This document shows, in pieces, positions 9,757 through 22,000 of a stretch of 64,000 nucleotides of DNA (its first letter is position 1; every line of letters starts with the position of its first letter). The position numbers were made by a program, and so were the translations under genes. The DNA comes from Actinomycetales bacterium (GTDB lineage: Bacteria > Actinomycetota > Actinomycetes > Actinomycetales > Dermatophilaceae). The stretch is taken from positions 86,064 to 150,063 of the forward strand of contig JADJVX010000023.1 in assembly GCA_016710385.1 (NCBI GenBank). The letters are read 5' to 3'. The notes beneath the pieces are model-generated. The model made no database searches, was not told the origin of the DNA, and saw only the letters and a program-made list of their open reading frames with translations.

Positions 9757-9894
9757 GTGCGCAAGAGGCTGTGGGTCGTCGTCGCGGCGGCAGCCGCCGC
9801 GGTCGTGGCCATGCGCAAGTCGGTGCGGGAGCAGCGCGCCGAGCGCGCGCTGTGGGCCGAGGCCACCGACGACGTGCACGATCCCGCTCGCTGA
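9757..9894 (+). CDS. DLW-39 family small membrane peptide
   Basis: 45 residues, starting at GTG 9757. A strong AGGAGG lies six bases upstream; the spacer TATGCC belongs to the GGTATGCCGT word that recurs through the window. The peptide begins MRKRLWVVVAAAAAAVVAMR, a short hydrophobic segment, and continues with a charged stretch into ALWAEATDDV, the tryptophan/aspartate motif that defines the DLW-39 family found next to tRNA-Ile near gyrA in actinobacteria. Function is unknown. Identification rests on position, size and this motif. Confidence 0.8.
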   Translation: MRKRLWVVVAAAAAAVVAMRKSVREQRAERALWAEATDDVHDPAR

Positions 9895-10137
9895 ACCACC
9901 CGGCATATCGCATCCGCGCAGCGGCCGGTATGCCGCGGGGCGATCGGGCAATGGGTAGTGCACCTGCTGTGCACGCCAGGGGCCCACGCGGCGGCGAGCT
10001 GTGGCGGCTTGGCCGGGTGGCCCAGGACGGGCTGGCGACGGGCGAGGCCACGGTTGAGGTCGGGTATTCTCTTGGAGTCCCTCAGGGAGCTTCGTCGCTC
10101 TCACCGACTCGTCCTTGGTTGGCGACGTCGTCCACCA

Positions 10138-10213
10138 GGGGAAGTGGCGCAATTGGTAGCGCACCGCTTTTGCAAGGCGGGGGTTGCGGGTTCGAGTCCC
10201 GTCTTCTCCACCA
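10138..10213 (+). tRNA. alaT: tRNA-Ala (anticodon TGC)
   Basis: Acceptor GGGGAAG at 10138-10144 pairs with CTTCTCC at 10203-10209 (one G-T wobble), with discriminator A and encoded CCA. Anticodon TGC is at 10171-10173 in loop TTTGCAA; the T-arm has GGTTCGAGTCC. A short dyad, CCGGAGA/TCTCCGG at 10225-10243, follows and may be its terminator. Confidence 0.97.
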
Positions 10214-10290
10214 CTGCTCAACCTCCGGAGATCTGATCTCCGGGTGGCCTTCCGACCGGGCCGACCGTAGCTTTCCTCGCGTCGCATTCT

Positions 10291-10613
10291 GCGAGGGCGC
10301 TCTCGGCAACCTCGTGGAGAACGCCATCCGGCACCACAACTCCGCAGAGCAGATCCGGGTGACCACCAGTCGGATTCGCGACGAGGTCCAGTTGCGCGTC
10401 ATCGACGCTGGACCCGGCATACCGTTGCCGGCGCGGGAACACGCGTTCCAACCGATCCAGCGGCAGACCGACTTGGGCGGCGACAGCGTCGGCCTGGGTC
10501 TGGCTGTTGCGCGGGGGCTGACCGAAGCAATGGGTGGCACGTTGACAGCCGATGACACGCCCGGTGGAGGCCTCACCATGGTCGTGGCACTGCCTGCGGG
10601 GTCATCGACGTGA
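10291..10613 (+). pseudogene. kdpD: Remnant of sensor kinase KdpD (C-terminal ATPase domain only)
   Basis: About 100 residues of a histidine-kinase ATP-binding domain survive: the N box GALGNLVENAIRH, the G1 box VIDAGPGIP, the G2 box VGLGLAVARGLTEAMGG and the C-terminal end DTPGGGLTMVVALP. This is most like KdpD. No in-frame start, sensor domains or phospho-acceptor His are present, and the frame runs back only into tRNA-Ala flanking DNA. The stop overlaps the start of the kdpE remnant, the usual kdpD-kdpE coupling, so this is the decayed 3' end of a former kdpDE operon. No kdpFABC is visible. Confidence 0.8.
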
Positions 10614-10708
10614 GCGGCGCAGTTCTCGTCGTGGACGACGACCCGACGATTCTTCGGACTCTGCGCCTGATCACCGAACCCGGCATCGGCTACCGGCTCG
10701 TCCCGTGA
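10610..10708 (+). pseudogene. kdpE: Internally deleted remnant of response regulator KdpE
   Basis: A 32-codon frame from GTG 10610 reads SGAVLVVDDDPTILRTLR, the first beta-strand and acidic pocket of a receiver domain, fused directly to LITEPGIGYRLVP, the extreme C-terminal hairpin of an OmpR-family winged helix such as KdpE. About 190 central residues, including the phospho-Asp and DNA-recognition helix, are missing. The deletion is in frame. It cannot act as a regulator. Confidence 0.75.
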
Positions 10709-10841
10709 TCCCACCGATGGCGGCGACTATCGCGTCGGTGAATGGCGCATCGTGGTAGCTGTGCGTGGCGTCATGCCACACGTGCTCCGGGTGACGCGGT
10801 TGGCATGACCACGGCACCATTCCGTTTGCGACCATGGAGCC

Positions 10842-11645
10842 ATGGGTTCTCTCCCCTCGTTCGCACCAGATCAGCCACACCGTGACCCACAGTTGCCCGA
10901 TGACCTGGTCAGGCTGCTGCGCCGAGCGCAGCGGGTCACGGTCCTGACCGGCGCCGGGATGTCGGCGGAGTCTGGGGTGCCGACCTTCCGTGACGCCCAG
11001 ACCGGGCTGTGGTCGCACTTTGACCCCGAAGACCTAGCCACCCCTCGGGCCTGGGCCCGCGACAAGGCGTTGTGCAACGCGTGGTATCTCTGGCGGGTCC
11101 ACCTCGTGCGCTCGGTCGAGCCCAACGCCGGTCACCGAGCCCTCGCCGAGTGGGCCACGCTGCCCGGCCGGCAGATCCACATCGTCACCCAGAACATCGA
11201 CGATCTCCACGAGCGCGCCGGCTCCACGGTCCTAGCCCACCTGCACGGCAGCCTCTTCGCCTGGCGCTGCGACCGCTGCCACGCCCCCGCCCCGACCCCG
11301 AATGCCCCACCGACGCCCGTCGAACGGCTCGACCCCGACCGCTGCCGCCACTGTGCCGACGGGGACATCCGGCCGGGGGTGGTGTGGTTTGAGGAGCCGC
11401 TTCCGGCAACGGAATTCGACCTCGCAATCGATGTATGCCGGGACACCGACCTCGTCGTCGTGGTCGGCACGTCGGGGATGGTGCAACCGGCGGCCAGCCT
11501 TCCGCACCTGGCCGGTGCGAACGGCATACCTGTCGTGGAAGTGGACCCGCGCGAGACGCTGCTCACCGAGGCCGCGACCGTGAGCCTGCGGGCCAGCGCA
11601 GGCGGGGCGCTACCTGCCATGGTGCGGGCGGTGGCCCTCGAGTGA
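10842..11645 (+). CDS. cobB: NAD-dependent protein deacylase, SIR2 family
   Basis: 267-residue sirtuin that would remove acyl groups from lysines using NAD+. Seen: the NAD-binding GAGMSAESGVPTFRD (residues 37-51), TQNIDDLHERAG (116-127), catalytic His135 in HLHGS, and a zinc site from Cys143/Cys146 and Cys168/Cys171. Tyr82-x-x-Arg85 in AWYLWR matches the Tyr/Arg pair that favours acidic acyl groups (succinyl, malonyl) in SIRT5/CobB-type enzymes. The ATG has no strong Shine-Dalgarno sequence, so a leaderless or weakly initiated message is possible. It stands alone between the kdp remnants and a terminator. Confidence 0.92.
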   Translation: MGSLPSFAPDQPHRDPQLPDDLVRLLRRAQRVTVLTGAGMSAESGVPTFRDAQTGLWSHFDPEDLATPRAWARDKALCNAWYLWRVHLVRSVEPNAGHRALAEWATLPGRQIHIVTQNIDDLHERAGSTVLAHLHGSLFAWRCDRCHAPAPTPNAPPTPVERLDPDRCRHCADGDIRPGVVWFEEPLPATEFDLAIDVCRDTDLVVVVGTSGMVQPAASLPHLAGANGIPVVEVDPRETLLTEAATVSLRASAGGALPAMVRAVALE

Positions 11646-11843
11646 AGCAGAGGGACAGGGCGCACGGCATACCCGATGTAGTGGTGCTAGCCCGGATTAA
11701 CCAGACGCGTGACAGTCCTCAGGGCCCATGTCACACTGGCGCCGGTCTCATTGAGACCCCCTCCACCGAAACGGTCCCCCACATCGAAGGTGGAGAAGGC
11801 GCGGACCCGGATAGCCTCCGACTCGGCATTCCGATCTCCACGC

Positions 11844-11897
11844 GGAGTGGCTGTGCGTCAGTGGCAATGCCGTGACGACACAGCCACTCCCTTTTTT
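11844..11897 (+). terminator. Strong rho-independent terminator, + strand
   Basis: GGAGTGGCTGTG at 11844-11855 pairs perfectly with CACAGCCACTCC at 11879-11890, the stem is extended inward by CGTCA/TGACG, and CTTTTTT follows at 11891-11897. It is the only classical T-tract terminator I see in the window. It lies about 200 bp beyond the cobB stop; the stretch between holds no ORF I can support. Confidence 0.85.
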
Positions 11898-11969
11898 GCG
11901 CGGCCTTGCGGGGTCTTCCGGTGGCGCATCGCTGACGCCGCATTGCTGACGCGGCACTGGGGGGTGGCG

Positions 11970-12686
11970 TCAGTCGACGTCGTCCGAGTCCGCAGCACGA
12001 GGGGCAGCCGGGACAGCCTCGTCGCCGCCCGCCTCACGTCGCACCCGGCTGGCGATCCGGCTCAACCCGACGACCGAGACGCCCAGGTAGTCGGCGATGT
12101 CCTTCTGCTGAATGTGGCGCAGCGCCGGCGCGTAGTCGACCAGGAAGCTGCGATAGCGCGCCTCCGCGGGCAGCCGCATCCGGTCGCGTTCGTAGCGCAT
12201 CACCTGCGCATACACCAGGTATGCCGTCGCCAAGGCTTTGCCCCACGCGACGCCGCGGTGGGCGCGGACGTGCATCTCGTGCAAGGAGATCTCGACATAG
12301 CTGGTGGCGGTCAAGGCCGTGAGTCGGTAGCGCTGGGCGTTCGCCGCGGCCAGCGCCTTGGCGAGGACGGAATCCCGGGCAGCCTCGGCGAGCGGTGCCG
12401 ATGCGCGCCGCTCGATCGTCGGAAGGCTGGCCATGAGATCGCCGGGCCGGGCGAAGTTGACCGTGCGCATGGTCCCGTCCGGGGCCGCCAGACGGACGTG
12501 GACGACGCCTGCCGTGACGAGGAAGAGGGCGGGGTTGACCGAGTCCTCTTCGTGTTGGAAGACCTGACCCGGTCGCGCGCGGCGGGCGGCCATGGTGGCG
12601 GCGAACGCGGGCCAGTCAGGCAGCGGCGCGGCCGCGAATGCTTCCAGGACGTGCCGAACGCTTTCACGGGCGTCGTCCGCTGCCAT
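11970..12686 (-). CDS. Crp/Fnr-type transcriptional regulator (paralogue 1)
   Basis: 238 residues from ATG 12686, chosen because GGAGG lies four bases upstream; a longer frame to 12788 lacks this. N-terminal cyclic-nucleotide-binding-like beta-barrel (VFQHEEDSVNPALFLVTAGV, then FARPGDLMASLP), a long dimerisation helix region, and a C-terminal helix-turn-helix, QQKDIADYLGVSVVGLSRIA. The recognition segment is nearly the same as in the regulators at 26858-27604 and 30161-30892, so the three may read related operators. The canonical cAMP-contact motif is not apparent and there is no Fnr Cys cluster, so the ligand is unknown. Divergent from the giant surface-protein gene. Confidence 0.85.
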   Translation of the reverse strand: MAADDARESVRHVLEAFAAAPLPDWPAFAATMAARRARPGQVFQHEEDSVNPALFLVTAGVVHVRLAAPDGTMRTVNFARPGDLMASLPTIERRASAPLAEAARDSVLAKALAAANAQRYRLTALTATSYVEISLHEMHVRAHRGVAWGKALATAYLVYAQVMRYERDRMRLPAEARYRSFLVDYAPALRHIQQKDIADYLGVSVVGLSRIASRVRREAGGDEAVPAAPRAADSDDVD

Positions 12687-13039
12687 GTCACCTCCAGCTG
12701 CCGGGGCCTGCAGGCCGGTGTATCCCGGCGCAGTGTAGAGCCGGCCGTCCTCACGATGAATAACCGTGGCGAAGCGGTGACAACCCAAATTAAGCCGCGT
12801 CCCTCTTGTCGGTCTTGTCCGTTATCCCTGATCAACTTGACTCGTGACATTTCGCCCGCAAAGTCCTAACTTGCAGTAATCAGGACCGGTGTGCGGGGGG
12901 GAATCCACTCAACGGTCGAGTAGTCAAGACCCGTCAGGGCGCCATGTTGGCTGCCCTGATGCTGTCGCGCGTGCAGCACTGCCCGCTGTGCGCTTGGCAT
13001 CGATGAGGTCCCTTGGGACCGTGGATGGGGAGTTCAAGG
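12687..13039. other. Divergent intergenic region between Crp-type regulator and giant surface-protein gene
   Basis: 353 bp with no ORF worth calling. TTGACT at 12837-12842 is a possible -35 element, but no convincing -10 lies at the right distance. The stretch around 12770-12880 is more AT-rich than the surroundings, as expected of a promoter/operator region serving both genes. Confidence 0.4.
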
Positions 13040-16000
13040 ATGAATAGCTGGCTGACGGATAACTCGTCAGGGTGGACCACCCGGTCGGCACGGCGCTCAC
13101 ATCAGCGCCTGATGACCCGGCTGCGGCGCGGTATCGGAGCAGCCCTGGTCATGGCGATGGCCGTTCTTGGCTTGACGGTGGCACCCCATGCCTCGGCAGC
13201 CGACACCGCTGCAACGATCACCAAGACGGTCGTTAACCAGAAGGCGTCATACGCCATCGGGGAGGTCGTGACGTATCGGCTCACGGTCTCCTGCAGCAGC
13301 CTCGTCGGTGCCTGCGGCATCGGGACCCTGACTGACGCTTTGGACTCCAACTTGACGGTGACGACAGCGAGTGTCTTCCTGCCTACGACCACGCAGAACG
13401 GTGGCACGCCGCCGCCGATGACGAAGTCGATGAGTGGCAACGTCTTGACCGTCACTATCGGCACTGCAGCAAACCCTTGGATGGATGGCACCTCGTTCGA
13501 CATCCTCGTGACGGGGACTGTGAACGCCTATCCCGCCAACTCGAATCCGGTTGGCACGATCCCCAACGGCGCGACAATCGGCATCACCAATGGGGCGGGC
13601 GACACCGCAGCACCGGTGGTTGTCAATGTGACCCCGCCGGCCAAAGACTGGGGCATCGTGAAGTACGACGAAGGATGGCAAGGTGATCCTGCGCCTGGCG
13701 AGGTCGTAAGCTACATGGTCAGGTTCTACCGCCCCACAAACACTGGGGGCATCGACATTGCCAGCGCCGTCTTGACCGACGCACTCGACCCGCGGGTCGA
13801 GTTCGTGTCGTCCAGCTACGGAACCTACGACGCTGCGACCCACACGGTGAGCGCGACGGTCTTTAGCCTCCCGGCTAACGGCCCGATGAACTGCCCTTCG
13901 CTGAGCCTCATGGGCGGCTGTGACACCTACTGGGGGCTGCAAATCAAGGTCAGGCTGCCTCCGAATGCCAGGAACGGCACCACCCCGACTGCTGGCACGG
14001 TTTTCAGGAACACCATCAACGCCCAGGTCACGTATGCCGATGGCAGCACCGGCCCCCTCTCGGACTTCGTTGACATCAAGACGGCGGAGCCGATCTACCG
14101 TGAGTACGCAGTCAAGATGGGGCCGACGACCACTCCCCCCGGCAGCAATATCACCTACCGCCTCTACAGCCAGAACACGGGCAACAGCACCCTCACCGAC
14201 TACACCGTCATCGACACGCTGCCCCTTGATGCAGCGGGAAACCCCGTCCTCACCAACGTCTACGTCGCCCGCTCGGGGTCAGGATCCCCGCTGCCGGACG
14301 ATGGCGCTCAGGTCACGCTGTCCTGGAGCACCGACGGTGTGACCTGGACGAATTCTGTGCTCATTTCCCAGGGAGCCGACCTCCCTTGGGAGTACTTCGC
14401 CCCTACCGGCGCGAAGTACGTGCGTTTCACCTTCGCCGCACTGCGTTCTAGCGAGACGTTTGACATCCAGGTCGTAGGCACGGTGCCTGCCGATACGTCG
14501 CTCGATGCGAGCTTGGAGAACTGTGCGAGTTTCGATTCTGCCAATCTTGACCAGAAGAACAGCTGCGTCACCACGACCATCGACCCTGCGATCGCGAAGA
14601 TCGTCCCATTCAAGTCACCGATGTTCAACGCTGCCGGACAGAACTCCCTCGTGCCGGGAGAGATATTCGACTGGATCCTTGGTTTCGGCGTCAACTCCCC
14701 CCTTCCGTTGGATTCGGTTACGGTCTCGGACGTGCTCCCCAAGGAGTTCGAACTCGTCGGAGTGACGTGCTTCACCAGGGAGACCAACTTCTCAGGGATT
14801 CCCAACGGCGTCACGAGCGGCCCGTGTCCAAACTTTGCGATCCCGGCATACACCGCCGTGGCGCAGCCTGACGGGTCGACGAAGATCACCTTTCCGGCCG
14901 TGCCCGTGGTGAACAATGCGGAACAGAACTGGTATGCCTACGGCATCCACCTGAATGTGCGGGTGAAGCCTGGTACGGCCATCAAGGAATACCCTAACGA
15001 GGTCCTCATCTCGACGAACAGCCAGGTGACCTCGTGTGACGATAGCTTCGCTATCATAGGCACTTATCAGAAGCCTGACGCGACGGATATTGATGGTGAC
15101 GGCGACACGACCGAGCCGACCTGTGGGTTCACCTCCAAGGTCAATGTCGTCGAGGCAGCCTCGGTCGACATGACCAAGTGGGATATCGGCACCAAGCCGA
15201 ACGTCTTCGAAGGGACCGGCACGGCGACCCCACCGTCCGGGGCGCTCGAGACCGCCTGTCCCGAATGGCTGGGCTACACCCGCTACCCGTGCGTGGCAGT
15301 GACCGACCCGGGTAGCGATTTCAGCTACCGCTTCAAGATGCAGAACGTCGGCAATGTGCCGATGACGAACTACGTGATGTATGACATCCTCCCGGTCGTC
15401 GGCGACACCGGTGTCGGCCAGCTGTTGTCCACCGGTCAGCGCGGCACCGAATGGTCGCCGATTATGACCGGTCCGATCGTCTTCGAGTCTGGTCTTTCGA
15501 CCGCGACCAACACGACCTACCAGGTGGAATACAACCTCACCTCCAACCCGTGCCGGCCGGAGTTGAACACCAACACGGCCGACGCGACCTGGCAGGGCAC
15601 CTGTGACAATTCGTGGTACCCGGCCAGCATGATCACGGACTGGTCCACGGTGAAGTCGTTCCGGATCACCATGTTCCAAGCGACGACGACGGTGCCGCCG
15701 ACCATCCCGACGTGGGCCCCGGGCGAGTCTGCAGTGTTCACCGTCCCGATGAAGGCCCCCCTGTCGGCCCCGGCGTCCATCATTGACGACCCGGCCACCG
15801 CGACGGTCGAGCCGCTGGACCTCTCGGTCGCGTGGAACTCGGCCGCCCAGCGGGTCTACCGCAGCGACGCTGGCGGCACCCCGTTGTGGATGAAGCCGTA
15901 CGAGCCGCGCAAGGTTGGCATCATCGTGCCGTTCGTGCTGCCGCCGGCTGTGTCGGTGGGTGACTACTTCTGGTACGACAACAACGCCAATGGTGTGCAG

Positions 16001-19000
16001 GATGCCGGTGACACCCCGGTGCAGGGCGCGGTGGTGCGCCTGCTCGACGCCCAGGGCAACCTCATCGAGGCGACGACGACGAACCCCAACGGCTACTACT
16101 CGTTTATCAACCTCACGCCGGACACCGACTACATCATCGAGTTCGTCAAGCCGACCGGCACGTCGTTCACGACTCAGGATGCGACTAACGACACTTCTAA
16201 CAGCCGCGACGGTGACCTCACTGACTCGGATGCCGATCTGGCCACCGGTCGGGTGCTGTTCAACTCGGGGCCGGCGGGTAACAACGACCCGGGTGGTCCG
16301 ACGATCGCCAACAATGTCACCGACAACCCGGGCCTGGATGCTGGTCTGGTGACCCCGATGCTCAATCTCGAGCTGGCCAAGTCGGCTGGCACGTATACCG
16401 GGTTGCTTGTGCCTGGCACCGAGGTGACGTGGAAGCTCACCCCGAAGAACTCGGGTTCGACCACGGCCGCTGCTGGTTGGACGGTCACTGAGGTCCTGCC
16501 CGCGGGCTTGGAGCTGGTCTCCATGGATGGCGGCACGGCATACACCTGCGACCCGGCGAACCTGACGTGCACTTCGACCCTCGACCTGGCGTCAGGCGCG
16601 ACCGGTGCCGAGATCACGGTCGTGACGAAGGTGGCGGTTGGCTGGACTGGTGGCACGTTGCACAACGTTGCGTACATCGACAAGGCGCCGAACGACCCGG
16701 CCGAGACCAACCCGTTGGGTCCGGTGCCGACGACTGACACTGACACCTCGACCACCCCGACCGACAACGACGCACAGTCCGACCTGTATGCCGTGTCGGT
16801 GGGTGACTACGTGTGGTGGGACACCAACCGGGATGGTCTGCAAACCGCTGGTGAGGACCCGATCTCGGGTATCGCGGTGACTCTGTATGCCGCGGACGGC
16901 ACCACGGTGCTGGCCACCACGACCACGGACGCGGCCGGGTTCTACTCGTTCACGGGTCTGTCACGGTCGACCGACTACGTCATCGGGTTTGACAAGTCCT
17001 CGCAGGCGGGTGCGTCGTACACGGTGGCGAACAAGTCGGGCGCTGACAACTCGCCGTCGACCGACCTGGCCGACTCCGATGCCGTGCCGGCCGATGCGAC
17101 GACCAACGTCGCGATGGTGGCGTTCACCTCTGAGGCATCCGGGAGCAACTCCGGTGCCCCGGATGCAGCGGACAACCACGGCATCGACGCTGGGTTGGTG
17201 AAGTTCAACCTGAAGCTGGTCAAGACCCTGACGACGGCTGGTCCGTTCGTGCCGGGTCAGACGGTGACCTACACGTTGCAGCCTTCGAACGACGGTCCGT
17301 CGGATGCGTTGGCTGGCTGGTCGGTGACGGATCTGTTGCCGGCTGGGTTGACGTTGGTGTCGATGACGGGCACTGGGTATGACTGCACCACGACGCCGGG
17401 GACGTGTGTCGCTTCGGCGGCGTTGCCGATGGGTGCGGGTGAGCCGATCACGGTGACCGCGACGTTGGGTGCCTTGTTTACGGGTTCGGCGAAGAACGTC
17501 GCGTACGTCTGGCCGGCTGGTGGTGATGTGCCGGAGACGACGCCGTTGGGTCCGGTGCCCACGACTGACAGTGACACCCCGAACACGCCGACCGATAACG
17601 ACAGCGAGGCTGTGGTGTCGGTGCTCAAGGTGTCGATCGGTGACTACGTGTGGTACGACACGAACCGGGATGGTCAGCAGTCTGCTGGCGAGCTGGTCGT
17701 GGAAGACGGCATGGTGGTCAACCTGTTGCACGCTGATGGCACCCCGGTGCTTGACGCTGCTGGTGTGCCGGTGTCGACGACCACAGTTGGTGGGTACTAC
17801 GCCTTCACCGACTTGTTCCCGAGCACGGCATACGTCGTGGAGTTTGTGAAGCCGGCTGGCACGGTGTTCACGACCGCGTTGCAGGGTGCGATCGAGTCTG
17901 ACTCGAACGCGGATGTGACCACTGGTCGCGCACCGGTGACCACGGCGTCTTCGGGTAACAACCTGGCTACGCCGGGTCTGTCGGACACGCCGACGATCGA
18001 TGCTGGTCTGGTCGACTTGGTGTCGATTGGTGACTTGGTGTGGTACGACACGAACCGGGATGGTCAGCAGTCTGCTGGCGAGCTGGTCGTGGAAGACGGC
18101 ATGGTGGTCAACCTGCTCGACGCTGCGGGTAACCCGGTGCTTGATGCTGCGGGTGTCCCGGTGTCGACGACCACGGTTGCTGGGTATTACGCCTTCACCG
18201 ATCTGTTGCCGGCCACGGCATACATCGTGGAGTTTGTGAAGCCGGCTGGCACGGTGTTCACGACCGCGTTGCAGGGTGCGATCGAGTCTGACTCGAACGC
18301 GGATGTGACTACTGGTCGTGCACCGGTGACCACGGCGTCTTCGGGTAACAACCTGGCCACGCCGGGTCTGTCGGACACGCCGACGATCGATGCTGGTCTG
18401 GTCGACTTGGTGTCGATTGGTGACTACGTGTGGTGGGACTCCAACCGGGATGGTCAGCAGTCTGCTGGCGAGTTGCCTGTGGAGGACGGCATGGTGGTTA
18501 ACCTGTTGCACGCTGATGGCACCCCGGTGCTTGACGCTGCTGGTAACCCGGTGTCGACGACCACGCTCGGTGGGTATTACGCCTTCACCGATCTGTTCCC
18601 GGGCACGGCATACATTGTCGAGTTTGTGGCTCCCACGGGTGCCTCGTTCACCACCGCGTTGCAGGGTGCGCCGGTGTCTGACTCGAACCCGGACGCCGCT
18701 GGTTTGGCGCCGGTGACGACGCCGACCTCGGGTGCGAACTCGGGTGCGGCGGGTGCTGCGGATGACCCGACGATCGACGCTGGGTTGGTGAAGTACAACC
18801 TGAAGTTGACGAAGGTGCTGTCGACGGCTGGTCCGTTTGTGCCGGGTCAGACGGTGACCTTCACCCTGACGCCGAGCAATGACGGGTCTTCGGATGCGTT
18901 GGCTGGCTGGTCGGTGACGGATGTGTTGCCGGCTGGGTTGACGTTGGTGTCGATGACTGGCACTGGGTATGACTGCACCACGACGCCGGGGACGTGTGTC

Positions 19001-22000
19001 GCTTCGGCGCCGTTGCCGATGGGTGCGGGTGAGCCGATCACGGTGACCGCAACGTTGGGTGCCTCGTTTACCGGTTCAGCGAAGAACGTCGCGTATGTGT
19101 CGCCGTCGGTGAATGACCCGGTTGTTGAGACGACGCCGTTGGGTCCGGTGCCCACGACTGACAGTGACACCCCGACCACGCCGACTGATAACGACAGCGA
19201 GGCTGTGGTGTCGGTGGCGAAGGTGTCGATCGGTGACTACGTGTGGTACGACACGAACCGGGATGGTCAGCAGTCTGCTGGCGAGCTGGTCGTGGAAGAC
19301 GGCATGGTGGTTAACCTGTTGCACGCTGATGGCACCCCGGTGCTTGACGCTGCTGGTGTCCCGGTGTCGACGACCACGGTTGCTGGGTATTACGCCTTCA
19401 CCGATCTGTTGCCGGCCACGGCATACATCGTGGAGTTTGTGAAGCCGGCTGGCACGGTGTTCACGACCGCGTTGCAGGGTGCGATCGAGTCTGACTCGAA
19501 CGCGGATGTGAGCACTGGTCGTGCACCGGTGACCACGGCGTCTTCGGGTAACAACCTGGCCACGCCGGGTCTGTCGGACACGCCGACGATCGATGCTGGT
19601 CTGGTCGACTTGGTGTCGATTGGTGACTACGTGTGGTGGGACTCCAACCGGGATGGTCAGCAGTCTGCTGGCGAGTTGCCTGTGGAGGACGGCATGGTGG
19701 TTAACCTGTTGCACGCTGATGGCACCCCGGTGCTTGACGCTGCGGGTAACCCGGTGTCGACGACCACGCTCGGTGGGTATTACGCCTTCACCGATCTGTT
19801 CCCGGGCACGGCATACATTGTCGAGTTTGTGGCTCCCACGGGTGCCTCGTTCACCACCGCGTTGCAGGGTGCGCCGGTGTCTGACTCGAACCCGGACGCC
19901 GCTGGTTTGGCGCCGGTGACGACGCCGACCTCGGGTGCGAACTCGGGTGCGGCGGGTGCAGCTGATGACCCGACGATCGACGCTGGGTTGGTGAAGTACA
20001 ACCTGAAGTTGACGAAGGTGCTGTCGACGGCTGGTCCGTTTGTGCCGGGTCAGACGGTGACCTTCACCCTGACGCCGAGCAATGACGGGTCTTCGGATGC
20101 GTTGGCTGGGTGGTCGGTGACGGATGTGTTGCCGGCTGGGTTGACGTTGGTGTCGATGACTGGCACTGGGTATGACTGCACCACGACGCCGGGGACGTGT
20201 GTGGCTTCGGCGGCGTTGCCGGCGGGTGCGGGTGAGCCGATCACGGTGACCGCGACCTTGGATGCCTCGTTTACCGGTTCGGCGAAGAACGTGGCGTATG
20301 TGTCGCCGTCGAGCGCTGACCTGGTTGCTGAGACGGTGCCGTTGGTGGTGCCGTCGTTGACGACGGACACGACGAGCACGCCGACTGATAACGACAGCGA
20401 GGCTGTGGTGTCGGTGGCGAAGGTGTCGATTGGTGACTTGGTGTGGTACGACACGAACCGGGATGGTCAGCAGTCTGCTGGCGAGCCGGTTGTGGAAGAC
20501 GGCATGGTGGTTAACCTGTTGCACGCTGATGGCACCCCGGTGCTTGACGCTGCTGGTGTCCCGGTGTCGACGACCACGCTCGGTGGGTATTACGCCTTCA
20601 CTGATTTGTTGCCGAGCACGGCATATCTTGTCGAGTTTGTGAAGCCGGCTGGCACGGTGTTCACGACCGCGTTGCAGGGTGCGATCGAGTCTGACTCGAA
20701 CGCGGATGTGAGCACTGGTCGTGCACCGGTGACCACGGCGTCTTCGGGTAACAACCTGGCTACGCCGGGTCTGTCGGACACGCCGACGATCGATGCTGGT
20801 CTGGTCGACTTGGTGTCGATTGGTGACTACGTGTGGTGGGACTCCAACCGGGATGGTCAGCAGTCTGCTGGCGAGTTGCCTGTGGAGGACGGCATGGTGG
20901 TCAACCTGCTCGACGCTGCGGGTAACCCGGTGCTTGACGCTGCGGGTAACCCGGTGACCACGACCACGGTTGGTGGGTATTACGCCTTCACGGATCTGTT
21001 CCCGAGCACGGCATACATTGTCGAGTTTGTGGCTCCGACGGGGTCGGTGTTCACTACGGCTGTGCAGGGTGCGCCGGTGTCTGACTCGAACCCGGACGCT
21101 GCTGGTTTGGCGCCGGTGACGACGCAACCCTCGGGTAATAACCTTTCGGCGGCGGGTGCTGCGGATGACCCGACGATCGACGCTGGGTTGGTGAAGTTCA
21201 ACCTGAAGCTGACGAAGGTGCTGTCGACGGCTGGTCCGTTTGTGCCGGGTATGACGGTGACGTACACGTTGACGCCGAGCAATGACGGCCCGTCGGATGC
21301 GATGGCTGGCTGGTCGGTGACGGATGTGTTGCCGGCTGGGTTGACGTTGGTGTCGATGTCTGGCACTGGGTATGACTGCACCACGACGCCGGGGACGTGT
21401 GTCGCTTCGGCGCCGTTGCCGATGGGTGCGGGTGAGCCGATCACGGTGACCGCAACGTTGGGTGCCTCGTTTACCGGTTCAGCGAAGAACGTCGCGTATG
21501 TGTCGCCGTCGGTGAATGACCCGGTTGTTGAGACGACGCCGTTGGGTCCGGTGCCCACGACTGACAGTGACACCCCGACCACGCCGACTGATAACGACAG
21601 CGAGGCTGTGGTGTCGGTGGCGAAGGTGTCGATCGGTGACTACGTGTGGTACGACACGAACCGGGATGGTCAGCAGTCTGCTGGCGAGCTGGTCGTGGAA
21701 GACGGCATGGTGGTCAACCTGCTCGACGCTGCGGGTAACCCGGTGCTTGATGCTGCGGGTGTCCCGGTGTCGACGACCACGGTTGCTGGGTATTACGCCT
21801 TCACCGATCTGTTGCCGGCCACGGCATACATCGTGGAGTTTGTGAAGCCGGCTGGCACGGTGTTCACGACCGCGTTGCAGGGTGCGATCGAGTCTGACTC
21901 GAACGCGGATGTGACTACTGGTCGTGCACCGGTGACCACGGCGTCTTCGGGTAACAACCTGGCCACGCCGGGTCTGTCGGACACGCCGACGATCGATGCT

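Noticed and set aside
9771..10613. 280-residue frame spanning tRNA-Ala
   Set aside because: Only its last ~105 codons resemble KdpD; the rest covers the DLW-39 gene in another frame and a tRNA gene, so only the remnant is annotated.
11709..12869. 386-residue plus-strand frame
   Set aside because: It lies over the terminator and opposite a clear Crp-type regulator; no domain or start signal.
19076..21127. Long minus-strand frames opposite the giant surface-protein gene (also 21479-22927, 25136-26581, 16961-18511)
   Set aside because: They repeat with the same period as the sense modules and are Arg/His/Thr-rich, without start signals or recognisable domains.
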